This document shows positions 40,808-49,437 of a stretch of 64,000 bases of DNA, one piece after another. Under the pieces are notes generated by a model. That model saw only the letters and a list, made by a program, of their open reading frames with translations, was not told where the DNA came from and searched no databases. The position numbers and the translations under genes are program-made. Position 1 is the first letter of the stretch. Every line of letters begins with the position of its first letter. Source of the stretch: an uncultured Candidatus Saccharibacteria bacterium (GTDB lineage: Bacteria > Patescibacteriota > Saccharimonadia > Saccharimonadales > UBA4665); contig CALBGR010000006.1 in NCBI GenBank assembly GCA_937892705.1, positions 61,349 through 125,348 of the forward strand. The letters are read 5' to 3'.

Positions 40808-43702
40808 TTATTTCACCTTACTCAAGCAAATTTTTGCTGTTTTACCCTCAATACTTACTTCGGCTTCGTACTCAAATGACTTAGCCGCGCTATCAATCTT
40901 CCCAAGCACTTCGCTGGCGATCGTATCTTGATGCTCCTTAAATGCCTGCTGCTGCTCTTTGTCTTCGGTTACAAAACTAAATACAATCCTATCATCTACA
41001 TTCAGCCCAGCTTTTTTGCGCGCACTCTGAATATGACGCACAATTTCGCGCATCAGCCCTTCACGCCGTAATTCTGGTGTTATCTTCTTGTCTACTACCA
41101 CCGTAAAATCATCTCCTTCTGTAGGCGAGTGATGAACTTCCTTCACATTCACTTCTTCGGCAATAATTGCCTCCAACTCATCCGAAAGCTTCATGCCAGT
41201 ATAGGTCAGGCACTGAAGCGGCTGGCGAACTTTGACCATATCTTCGTGCTCATTCTTAGTCATTCGCTGACCAAGCCCTTGCTCTACGATCTTTCGAGTA
41301 CGATCCATATGATCGAGAATTAATTCGTTGATATGACCTACCTTAGGCCAATCGAGAAGATGCACGCTCTCGCCGCCAGTAAGCTTTTGATACAGCTCTT
41401 CAGCCAAAAACGGCGTAAATGGCGCCATTACCTGAGAAAGCCGCACCAGCACATAATGCAGCGTCTTATATGCATCATTTTTATCGCTGTCATCTCCGCT
41501 CTTCCAGAAACGGCGACGCGAACGGCGTACATACCAGTTAGAAGCATCTTCAATAAACGGAATGATCGGCTTCATGGCATTCGGTATGTCATATACATCC
41601 ATATATTTCTCAACTTCATGTATCAATTGATGAACCCGGCTAATAATCCATTGATCAAGTACGTTATTGCAGAGTTTTGAAGGATCTTCAAGCTTACCAT
41701 CCCATTCCCAGCCATCAACTTCAGCATACATCGTAAAGAAGTCGTACATGTTCCAGATCATATTGAGCTTGCGGTACACATCGGCTACATCTTTATCTTG
41801 TAGCGAAAAATCTTCAGCATTAAGCACTGGACTGGAGAGTAACAAGAAACGCAGCGCGTCTGCAGAATACTGATCCATCAGCTCATTTGGATCAGTATAG
41901 TTGCCATAGCTCTTACTCATCTTGCGCCCATCATTGCCCGCGAGCGTACCAGTAACTATCACATTCTTGAACGCATTTTTACCCCACAGACCTACATTAA
42001 CCGCGTGCATGTAGTAAAACCAAGCACGTACCTGACCAACGTACTCTGAAATAAAATCACCAGGGAAATTATTTTCAAATTTTTCTACGTTTTCAAATGG
42101 ATAATGGAACTGAGCAAACGGCATGCTACCACTCTCAAACCAACAGTCCAAAACCTTATCAACGCGTTTATATTCGACACCATCTATTGTAAAAGTTACA
42201 TCATCAATCCACGGCCTATGGTAGTCTTCAAGCTCGACACCACTTAATTCCTTGAGTTCCGCGTAGCTACCTACTACCTTGATATGCTCTTTACCATCCC
42301 TATCAACACCCTTCCAAACAGGTATAGGTGTCGCCCAAAAACGATCCCGACTCAAATTCCAATCTGGGGCAGCTTGTATATTTTTCGCAAAACGACCATT
42401 TTTCATATGGCTTGGGAACCAGTTGATATTACCGTTTTGCTCAAGCATTTCCTCTCGCTGGCCATTAATATCCATAAACCAGCTCGGATGCGCTCGGTAC
42501 ATTAACTTGGTACCACAACGGTGACAATGCGGATAACTATGACGAATATACTCGATTTTCCATACTACACCGCGCTCATGAAGCGCTTTTGCAATCGGCT
42601 TATTAACATCCCACACGTATTGGTCTTTCCATTCACCTTCGGTATAAAAGCCACTATCATCAATGTTTGAAACTACTGGAAAGTCTTTCTCTTTGGCTAA
42701 GATATAATCCTCTTCACCGTATGCTGGCGCCAAATGAACAATACCAGTGCCATCTTCAAGCGTAACATGCGGTGAATGCCATATCTTATGAGCATTCTTA
42801 CCGCGATCTTCAAACAGCGGCTCGTATGACTTACCTACCAGCTCTTTACCCTTAAAAGTACGTACAATTTCATATAACAAAGCATTATGTTTTTCATCGG
42901 TTAATACCTTGTCTAGCAGTGCAGCAGCTAAAATTAACACCTCACCGCCAACCAGTACTTCTGCATATTCTTCTTTTTCATTGATAGCTAGCGCAGTGTT
43001 AGCTGGCAATGTCCATGGTGTAGTAGTCCACGCAAGCAAAAACTTATCCTCGCCTTTGAGTTTAAATTTCACAAACACCGACGGATCAGTAACATCCTGG
43101 TAGGAATTATCCATTGCAACTTCCGCCTTGGATATTGGGGTCGCATCACGAGTACAGTACAAAAGTACTTTCTCGCCTTCATAGATTTTGCCTTTCTCAT
43201 ATAGTTGCTTAAACGCCCACCATACACTTTCCATATATTCTTTGTCCATAGTTTTGTAGGCGCCCTTAAAATCTACCCAGCGGCCGATACGGTCAATCGT
43301 ATCTTCCCAAAGACTACCAGTCTGAACCATATTCTCACGGCAAGTCACAATATACTCTTCCAAACTTACTTTCGTACCAATGTCACGGCGGTCAGTAATC
43401 CCAAGCTTTTTCTCAGTAAACACTTCTGCCGGCAAACCATGACAATCCCAACCCCACACACGTTCAACACGCTTACCCTTCATTGTCCAGTAACGTGGTA
43501 TCACATCCTTTACAATGGAACTTAGTAGCGTACCATGATGCGGCACCCCTGTAATGAACGGCGGTCCATCATAAAATACGTAAGCATTTGATTTTGGTCG
43601 ATTTTCTACCGACTTCTCAAACGTTTTATTTTTCTTCCACCACTGCACAAGATCTTTTTCGTACTCGATTGCCTTTCGCCTTGTTCCTGCTTTGTATTTC
43701 AT
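40808..43702 (-). CDS. ileS: Isoleucyl-tRNA synthetase, eukaryote-like (type 2)
   Basis: 964 residues. Class I motifs are PHHGTLL (HIGH variant, after FYDGPPFITGV) and KMSKSYGNY. GWDCHGLPAE and the large CP1 editing domain are present. The FYDGPPF...GWDCHGLP pattern and the long C-terminal domain without the bacterial zinc finger place it with the eukaryote-like IleRS2 type, which is typically less sensitive to mupirocin. IleRS2 is common in CPR bacteria, so this need not be recent transfer. AAAGGAG lies 6 nt before ATG 43702, downstream of a T-box attenuator. Confidence 0.95.
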   Translation of the reverse strand: MKYKAGTRRKAIEYEKDLVQWWKKNKTFEKSVENRPKSNAYVFYDGPPFITGVPHHGTLLSSIVKDVIPRYWTMKGKRVERVWGWDCHGLPAEVFTEKKLGITDRRDIGTKVSLEEYIVTCRENMVQTGSLWEDTIDRIGRWVDFKGAYKTMDKEYMESVWWAFKQLYEKGKIYEGEKVLLYCTRDATPISKAEVAMDNSYQDVTDPSVFVKFKLKGEDKFLLAWTTTPWTLPANTALAINEKEEYAEVLVGGEVLILAAALLDKVLTDEKHNALLYEIVRTFKGKELVGKSYEPLFEDRGKNAHKIWHSPHVTLEDGTGIVHLAPAYGEEDYILAKEKDFPVVSNIDDSGFYTEGEWKDQYVWDVNKPIAKALHERGVVWKIEYIRHSYPHCHRCGTKLMYRAHPSWFMDINGQREEMLEQNGNINWFPSHMKNGRFAKNIQAAPDWNLSRDRFWATPIPVWKGVDRDGKEHIKVVGSYAELKELSGVELEDYHRPWIDDVTFTIDGVEYKRVDKVLDCWFESGSMPFAQFHYPFENVEKFENNFPGDFISEYVGQVRAWFYYMHAVNVGLWGKNAFKNVIVTGTLAGNDGRKMSKSYGNYTDPNELMDQYSADALRFLLLSSPVLNAEDFSLQDKDVADVYRKLNMIWNMYDFFTMYAEVDGWEWDGKLEDPSKLCNNVLDQWIISRVHQLIHEVEKYMDVYDIPNAMKPIIPFIEDASNWYVRRSRRRFWKSGDDSDKNDAYKTLHYVLVRLSQVMAPFTPFLAEELYQKLTGGESVHLLDWPKVGHINELILDHMDRTRKIVEQGLGQRMTKNEHEDMVKVRQPLQCLTYTGMKLSDELEAIIAEEVNVKEVHHSPTEGDDFTVVVDKKITPELRREGLMREIVRHIQSARKKAGLNVDDRIVFSFVTEDKEQQQAFKEHQDTIASEVLGKIDSAAKSFEYEAEVSIEGKTAKICLSKVK

Positions 43703-43916
43703 AGTTACTCCTTTAAAACAAAAATCACCTCTTTTGAGTGTCAGAACCCCTTGTCAGGGCGGTACCATCTGACTTCCAAAAGAAGTGATTCTTTTAGCAC
43801 TTATTTGATCGCTATTACGGGCTGCCCGTCAGGTTCTACTCTCGATATCTCGATTTCTTCCTGCTGCTTCGCGGGTGATAACCGCTCATTTTACCGAAGT
43901 AAAAGCGCATGTAACT
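43703..43916 (-). promoter_or_regulatory. T-box riboswitch of ileS (transcription attenuation, Ile specifier)
   Basis: The minus-strand leader carries the T-box core UGGUACCGCC (43758-43767) inside an antiterminator closed by GTCAG/CTGAC. The UGGU bulge complements an ACCA tRNA end. A competing terminator pairs 43777-43790 with 43723-43736 (14 bp) and is followed by a U-rich tract just before the ribosome site. An AUC (Ile) at 43844-43846 followed by GAGAGUAGAA is the likely specifier region. Uncharged tRNA-Ile would favour ileS expression. Confidence 0.85.
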
Positions 43917-43922
43917 GTAGTA

Positions 43923-43951
43923 ATTATAACCTACCAGCTTTATTCTATCAA
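43923..43951 (-). promoter_or_regulatory. Promoter of the ileS T-box transcript
   Basis: Minus strand TTGATA (43946-43951), 17-nt spacer, perfect TATAAT (43923-43928). It overlaps the 3' end of the upstream thioredoxin-fold gene. Confidence 0.8.
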
Positions 43952-44229
43952 TTACTCAAATAGCCTGCAACTTCTTGCATAAGTGGAATTTCTTTGCCTT
44001 CCCAGGCATGTATAAACGCCCCGTCATTTGTAGTAACTAAAAATGCCGGGTACTGCAATACATCATATAACGACGCCATTGCAGCCCCATCACGAGTATC
44101 AATGTCCAGCACTTCTATCTTAGCACTCGGAGTATACTGTCGCTGAAAATCATGAACAAAGGTTTCAACAGCTCGAGCATGTTCACTATTCGGTCGGTAA
44201 AAGATAAGCAGTTTCATTCTTAAAATCAT
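43948..44229 (-). CDS. Small thioredoxin-fold protein without active-site cysteines
   Basis: 93 residues (or 89 from ATG 44217). The pattern LLIFYRPNSEHAR, then EVLDIDTRDGAAMASLYDVLQYPAFLVT with the cis-Pro (YPAFLV), matches the thioredoxin fold, including the helix-2 position and the beta3 strand. The CxxC motif is replaced by RPNSEH and the protein has no cysteine at all. It cannot act as a dithiol reductase; a binding or structural role is more likely. It lies between nrdJ and ileS, which is suggestive because class II reductases need a thiol donor, but this protein cannot supply one. Confidence 0.75.
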   Translation of the reverse strand: MILRMKLLIFYRPNSEHARAVETFVHDFQRQYTPSAKIEVLDIDTRDGAAMASLYDVLQYPAFLVTTNDGAFIHAWEGKEIPLMQEVAGYLSN

Positions 44230-44251
44230 ACCATCTTGCGCTCAGCAAGAG

Positions 44252-44286
44252 CAAATAAGGCCCGGGTGCTTACCGAGCCTTATTTG
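44252..44286 (-). terminator. Hairpin after nrdJ
   Basis: CAAATAAGGC (44252-44261) pairs perfectly with GCCTTATTTG (44276-44285), extended inward by CGG/CCG. The U-tract is weak (it is part of the stem), so efficiency is uncertain. Confidence 0.65.
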
Positions 44287-44309
44287 TTTCTCCTTTTCAG
44301 AGGAAACGC

Positions 44310-47114
44310 TTATGAACAGCCAGTTGTGCTGCCACAACTCGTACAGACATAGCAGCTGCCAGCTCGCTGGGTCTGGTTACCACAGCTGTAACAAAGTGGC
44401 GCATTGTCATCCTTTTTTACTGCTTGCTGCTTCGCAGGAGCTGCCTCTGCGGCTGCGGGTGCTGTTGATGAAGAAGCAGTTTCCTTGCTTTGCGAATCCT
44501 CTACGGCTTCAGCCGCTTCACCTTTAGGTACTGACTGATCGTCTGTCAGCAAACTCGTTTGATCCTCTGGCATGTCTTCAATAGAAGCCAACCCCAGCTC
44601 TAAACGATCATCAAACGAGAGATAATCGAGTGCAAGACGACGCATGATGTAATCCGTAATCGAACTCGCAGTACGGATATCCTTATCATCAGTAATACCC
44701 GATGGCGCGAAGCTGGTGCCCATAAGCGTCTTCACATAGCTCTTTAGCGGCACACCATACTGCAAACCATGGCTTACTGAGATAGCGAACGAATCCATTA
44801 AGCCTGACAAGGTGGATCCTTGCTTTGCTACGTTTATAAACAGCTCACCTGGTGTACCATCCTCGTACTCGCTCACCGTAAAGAAACCTTTGAGATCAGC
44901 AATGTGAAACTTGTACGTCTGACTCTTGCGCTTTCGAGGCAAAGGACGACGCACAGCCCCTTTAACCACAATCTTATCATCTACAGTGCTTGTAGCAGCT
45001 GTTGCCTTTGGAGCCTCTTCTGTCTCATCCTTTTTCTTCTTTGTAGACAACGGCTGAGAAACCTTACAGTTATCTCGATAAATTGCAATCGCCTTAAGAC
45101 CAAGCTTCCAGGCTTCAATGTGCAACTGCTCAACTTCTTCAACTGTTACCTCTTCCGGCATGTTCACTGTCTTAGAGATTGCACCCGAAAGGAATGGTTG
45201 TACCGCAGCCATCATTTTGACATGACCAAGGTAATGGATTGCATTTTCACCAACAGCACAAGCAAACACGTTGTAGTGCTCTTCTTTCAGTCCAGGCGCC
45301 CCTACATGCGTGCTGTTATCGTGAATGTAATCCACTATCTTGTTTATTTGTTCTTTGGTGTAGCCCAAAGTCTTTAGCGCGCGCGGAACAGTCTGGTTCA
45401 CAATAGCCATAGAACCGCCACCAACCAAACTCTTGTGCTTTACCAGACTAAAGTCAGGTTCGATACCAGTGGTATCGCAATCCATCATAAGACCAATGGT
45501 ACCAGTAGGCGCTAGTACACTTGCCTGAGAATTACGCACCCCATAGCGTTCGCCGAGCTCTACTGCTTCATCCCAAGCAGCTGTGGCTGCACTCAATAGA
45601 TCTTCAGATACATACGCGGCATTAATCTTCGATACCGCTTCACGATGCAGACGCAGCACACGAAGCATGCCTTCACGATCCTTATGGAAGCCTGCAAATG
45701 GTCCAACAATTCGAGCAATTCTCGCACTTGTTGTATACGCATGACCAGTCATAATTGCTGTAATAGCTGCAGCTTGCGCACGACCTTCCTCGGAATCATA
45801 TGGCAAACCTTGTGCCATCAAAAGCGCACCAAGATTTGCATATCCCATACCAAGCTCTCGATACGCACGAGCATTCTTCTCAATATTCTTTGTAGGATAT
45901 TCCGAATAACCAACAAGAATTTCTTGCGCAGTAAAGATAATTTCTACCGTGTGCTTGAATGCCTCAATATCAAATGTATTATCGTCATTTAGGTATTTCA
46001 GTAGGTTAATCGACGCAAGATTACATGCTGAATTATCAAGATGCATATACTCGCTGCACGGGTTTGAACCATTAATGCGACCTGCGTTTGGTGTAGTGTG
46101 CCAGTGGTTAATTGTTGTGTCAAACTGCATACCTGGATCAGCACATTCCCATGCCGCTTGAGCGATCTGGCGGAACAGGTCACGTGCTTTAACTGTCTTC
46201 ACTGGCTTGCCAGTAGTCACAGCCTTTAGTGTCCAATCTCCATCGTTCACCACTGCCTGCATAAACTCATCAGTGACACGTACAGAATTATTGGCATTCT
46301 GATACTGAATACTGAATGAGTCACGTCCATTGAGGCTCATATCAAAGCCAGCTTCTTGCAAGACACGAGCTTTCTGCTCTTCTCGAGCCTTACACCAGAT
46401 AAATTCCTCTATATCAGGGTGATCAATGTTCAGAATCACCATCTTTGCTGCTCGACGAGTCTTACCACCACTTTTGATAGTGCCCGCACTTGCATCAGCA
46501 CCGCGCATAAAGCTAACTGGACCAGATGCCTTACCGCCGCTAGAACTTAAACCTTCTACAGAAGAACGGATATTGCTTAGGTTAATACCCGCACCAGAAC
46601 CGCCCTTAAAAATCATCCCTTCTTCGACGTACCAGTTCAATATAGAACTCATAGTATCTTCTACGCCTAGGATGAAACATGCGCTTGCCTGCTGCGCGCG
46701 ACTCGGTACACCTATATTAAACCAAACTGGAGAGTTAAAGGCTGCACGCTGTGTTGCAAGGATATACTTTAGCTCTTCACGAAACGTCTCAGCTTCTTCA
46801 TCTGATACGAAATATCCTTCTTGCTGACCAGCACGGGTGATCGTATCAACTACACGATTTATAAGCGTCTTTAAAGACCCTTCACGCTCTGGTGTGCCTG
46901 GTGTACCTGCAAAGTACTTCTGTGAAACGATATTAATAGCATTAAGCGACCAGCCTTCTGGAAACTCTACGTCTTTTTGCTCAAAGACAACTTCTCCAGT
47001 AGCTGGATTCTTAATGAGCGAATCTCGCTTCACCCACTTTAACTTGTCGTATGCTTTTGTCTTAGGGTCAGTAAAGAACCGCCTAACCCCAAGGCTTGCT
47101 GTCTGTTGTCCCAT
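44310..47114 (-). CDS. nrdJ: Adenosylcobalamin-dependent ribonucleoside-diphosphate reductase (class II)
   Basis: 934 residues. Reduces ribonucleotides to deoxyribonucleotides using a radical made from coenzyme B12; needs no oxygen and no second subunit. Visible are the NSPVWFN start of the barrel, the active-site NPCSEY and SACNLASINL motifs, and PTGTIGLMMDCDTTGIEP. A linker (~655-690) and a C-terminal cysteine tail (CYSCGNQTQ and YVCTSCGSTTGCS) act in re-reduction and zinc binding, as in NrdJ of Actinobacteria and Chloroflexi. GAGGG precedes ATG 47114. nrdR, the repressor of reductase genes, lies upstream. No B12 synthesis genes are seen, so cobalamin is presumably taken from the host. Confidence 0.95.
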   Translation of the reverse strand: MGQQTASLGVRRFFTDPKTKAYDKLKWVKRDSLIKNPATGEVVFEQKDVEFPEGWSLNAINIVSQKYFAGTPGTPEREGSLKTLINRVVDTITRAGQQEGYFVSDEEAETFREELKYILATQRAAFNSPVWFNIGVPSRAQQASACFILGVEDTMSSILNWYVEEGMIFKGGSGAGINLSNIRSSVEGLSSSGGKASGPVSFMRGADASAGTIKSGGKTRRAAKMVILNIDHPDIEEFIWCKAREEQKARVLQEAGFDMSLNGRDSFSIQYQNANNSVRVTDEFMQAVVNDGDWTLKAVTTGKPVKTVKARDLFRQIAQAAWECADPGMQFDTTINHWHTTPNAGRINGSNPCSEYMHLDNSACNLASINLLKYLNDDNTFDIEAFKHTVEIIFTAQEILVGYSEYPTKNIEKNARAYRELGMGYANLGALLMAQGLPYDSEEGRAQAAAITAIMTGHAYTTSARIARIVGPFAGFHKDREGMLRVLRLHREAVSKINAAYVSEDLLSAATAAWDEAVELGERYGVRNSQASVLAPTGTIGLMMDCDTTGIEPDFSLVKHKSLVGGGSMAIVNQTVPRALKTLGYTKEQINKIVDYIHDNSTHVGAPGLKEEHYNVFACAVGENAIHYLGHVKMMAAVQPFLSGAISKTVNMPEEVTVEEVEQLHIEAWKLGLKAIAIYRDNCKVSQPLSTKKKKDETEEAPKATAATSTVDDKIVVKGAVRRPLPRKRKSQTYKFHIADLKGFFTVSEYEDGTPGELFINVAKQGSTLSGLMDSFAISVSHGLQYGVPLKSYVKTLMGTSFAPSGITDDKDIRTASSITDYIMRRLALDYLSFDDRLELGLASIEDMPEDQTSLLTDDQSVPKGEAAEAVEDSQSKETASSSTAPAAAEAAPAKQQAVKKDDNAPLCYSCGNQTQRAGSCYVCTSCGSTTGCS

Positions 47115-47238
47115 AATACCCTCACTTTTCGTCTATTTTGGACGATTTTTTATTAATTTTGTTAATTAGTATTTGTTAGAGTTCTCCTTACCCCCCAACG
47201 GCTAAGGCAAGCTCCCCTCGAGCTTCACGCTCCAGTAT
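47115..47238 (-). promoter_or_regulatory. Structured nrdJ leader of unknown class
   Basis: The minus-strand leader of about 124 nt holds two GC-rich hairpins, AAGCTC/GAGCTT-type (around 47208-47226) and CCTTAGCC/GGGTAAGG (around 47190-47212), with a run of six Gs, then an AT-rich single-stranded stretch to ATG 47114. No cobalamin-riboswitch B12 box is recognisable. Function unknown. Confidence 0.4.
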
Positions 47239-47244
47239 GTCTTA

Positions 47245-47273
47245 GTTATACCGGTGGTTTATAAAAAATACAA
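47245..47273 (-). promoter_or_regulatory. Promoter of nrdJ
   Basis: Minus strand TTGTAT (47268-47273), 17-nt spacer, TATAAC (47245-47250). An inverted repeat GGTTTGTA/TATAAACC overlaps the -35 region (47256-47276) and could be an operator. The sequence ACACTATT close upstream resembles half of an NrdR box but has no partner half. Confidence 0.6.
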
Positions 47274-47351
47274 ACCGATATTTACAACACACTATTAAAG
47301 ACCGGGGGGAGCCGTCAAAGGAACCTTAGAACTGCTTTGCATAAGACAGTA

Positions 47352-47828
47352 CTACACTTTGACGCGCTCACTTATTTTGCGTTGTTTGATTTGCGAGAGT
47401 TCTTTTTCGAACCCAGCGATATCAGTAAACCTCCGATATACACTTGCAAACCTTACATACGCAACTTCATTGAGTTTGGCAAGCTGATCCATGACCAAAT
47501 TGCCAATTTTCAGTGATGTAACCTCAGGTTCACCACACTGATAGAGTTCTTGCTCTACCCGAGCCACCACTTGCTCCAGCTGCAAGCTGGTAACAGTAGT
47601 TTTTTCACACGCTCGATGTAAGCCAGCTAGAAGCTTGTCTCGACTAAATAATTCTCGAGAACCGCTGTTTTTAATAACTATCAGCTGCGGGCGCTCGATA
47701 CGCTCATACGTAGTAAAGCGAAAACCACATTTACAGCATTCTCTACGCCTTCGTATCGCTTGTCCATCCGTTACTTCACGAGACTCAATAACTTTTGTGT
47801 CAGCCTGCTGACATTGGCTACACTTCAT
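47352..47828 (-). CDS. nrdR: Transcriptional repressor NrdR
   Basis: 158 residues. The zinc ribbon uses Cys3, Cys6, Cys31 and Cys34 around the signature IRRRRECCKCGFRFTTYE. The ATP-cone domain (~49-139, IVIKNSGSRELFSRDKL) senses ATP/dATP. NrdR represses reductase genes when dATP is high. It lies directly upstream of nrdJ, its expected target. Confidence 0.96.
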   Translation of the reverse strand: MKCSQCQQADTKVIESREVTDGQAIRRRRECCKCGFRFTTYERIERPQLIVIKNSGSRELFSRDKLLAGLHRACEKTTVTSLQLEQVVARVEQELYQCGEPEVTSLKIGNLVMDQLAKLNEVAYVRFASVYRRFTDIAGFEKELSQIKQRKISERVKV

Positions 47829-47966
47829 TCGTTATTTAACCTCCTTATTATTGAATGTACGAGCGCTACTACCTTATATATAGCGCATATTACCTATATG
47901 ATACCCCCAAGTATAGTGTTGTGCAATGCCAATAGTGCTGTACTATTTAGTACATTATTTGCCTGT

Positions 47967-49313
47967 TTACTCTTTATTTTCAGAATTGCCGCTATCTTTT
48001 TTGCGTCGCGTCAGCCTTCTTAAGAAAGACGGTTTCTCTAATTCGTCATCAATGCCTTGACCGCCAATAAATATGTTGCTCTCAGTTGACACTGATTGCT
48101 TGTCTGCATCATCTTCTTTTTTGTCAGCTTTATCGGATGAATCTTCAGAATTATCAGTATCGTCTATTGTCCACATATTAGGCACGTTGCTGTCATCATC
48201 AGTAAAATTGCTGGTTATATCAGTATGCGTTTGCGTATCATTTAGTGAAAGATCTATGTTAGACATTTCAGATGCTGTAGGAGATGCTGATGACGCCAAC
48301 GGAGCCGGCTCAGCAGCAACCGACTCTTGTGCTGGACGCTGAGTCCTGCCAGCAAAATATGATGCATCAAAACCGGTTGCTACCACAGTAACAATAATCT
48401 CTCCTTCAAGCTCAGGATTAATAGTGGCACCAAATATAATATTTGCATCAGGATCAGCAGCACTTGTAATAGTTTCAGCTGCCATATTAATTTCATGCAT
48501 AGAAAGATCATTGCCACCTATAACGTTAAAGAGAATACCGCGTGCACCATCGATAGAAACCTCAAGTAGCGGTGAATCAATAGCTTGCTGTGCAGCTGTA
48601 ATCGCACGATCTTCACCGCTTGCTCGTCCAATACCCATCAATGCAGAACCAGCGTTAGACATCACTGCCTTTACGTCAGCAAAGTCTAGGTTAATAAGCC
48701 CGTGTACCGTAATAAGATCAGAAATGCCTTGAACACCTTGCCTCAAAACATCATCTGCGACCTTGAAAGCCTCTAGCAGCGGAGTCTGTTTATCAATTGT
48801 TTGAAGCAGGCGGTCATTCGGAATAACGATAAGTGTATCTACTGCTTCTCGAAGTTTTTCTATCGCAAGCTCAGCATTTCTACGGCGCTTATCACCTTCA
48901 AATGCAAATGGCTTTGTAGCAAATCCTACTACTAAAATACCCAGATCCTTTGCAACACGCGCAACTACCGGACCAGCGCCACTGCCTGTGCCGCCGCCTG
49001 CGCCAATAGTGATAAACACCATATCTGCACCTTCAAGTGCAGCCCTTATTTCATCAATAGACTCTTCGGCAGCCTTTTGACCCACCGCAGGATCTGCACC
49101 TGCGCCAAGTCCTCGAGTTGCATCTTTACCAATGTGAATCTTTGTTTTTGCCATCGAGTGGTGCAGTGCTTGGGCGTCAGTATTAATCGCAATGAATTCG
49201 ACGCCTTCTACACCTGCTTGAACCATCCGGTTCACCGCGGCGCCACCAGCACCTCCTACGCCCACAACCTTAATTTGTGCAAATGTTTCTATAGCTGGTG
49301 CAACTTGTGGCAT
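47967..49313 (-). CDS. ftsZ: Cell division protein FtsZ
   Basis: 448 residues: the tubulin-like GTPase domain with the signature [12 protein letters not shown] (~104-115), NTDAQAL near the N-terminus and the T7 loop [12 protein letters not shown] disordered Asp/Ser-rich linker (~325-420) leads to a basic tail, [10 protein letters not shown] (~430). The linker contains an unusually acidic stretch ([22 protein letters not shown] region). Polymerises at midcell and recruits FtsA, encoded just upstream. AAGGGG precedes ATG 49313. Confidence 0.97.
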   Translation of the reverse strand: MPQVAPAIETFAQIKVVGVGGAGGAAVNRMVQAGVEGVEFIAINTDAQALHHSMAKTKIHIGKDATRGLGAGADPAVGQKAAEESIDEIRAALEGADMVFITIGAGGGTGSGAGPVVARVAKDLGILVVGFATKPFAFEGDKRRRNAELAIEKLREAVDTLIVIPNDRLLQTIDKQTPLLEAFKVADDVLRQGVQGISDLITVHGLINLDFADVKAVMSNAGSALMGIGRASGEDRAITAAQQAIDSPLLEVSIDGARGILFNVIGGNDLSMHEINMAAETITSAADPDANIIFGATINPELEGEIIVTVVATGFDASYFAGRTQRPAQESVAAEPAPLASSASPTASEMSNIDLSLNDTQTHTDITSNFTDDDSNVPNMWTIDDTDNSEDSSDKADKKEDDADKQSVSTESNIFIGGQGIDDELEKPSFLRRLTRRKKDSGNSENKE

Positions 49314-49437
49314 AACGTCTAACTACCCCTTATATTCCTATATCCTTATACTCAAAGTATACCTTACAACCACTTACCAGTTCAATAAATTTATACGGTA
49401 GTTTTCTTAAAAAAACATAGTGAGTAAATTAATAACT

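Noticed and set aside
47270..47300. NrdR box pair
   Set aside because: Only one half-site-like ACACTATT is seen; NrdR needs a pair of boxes.
47115..47351. Cobalamin riboswitch upstream of nrdJ
   Set aside because: Expected from function, but no B12-box-like sequence was found and the leader is too short for the usual class.
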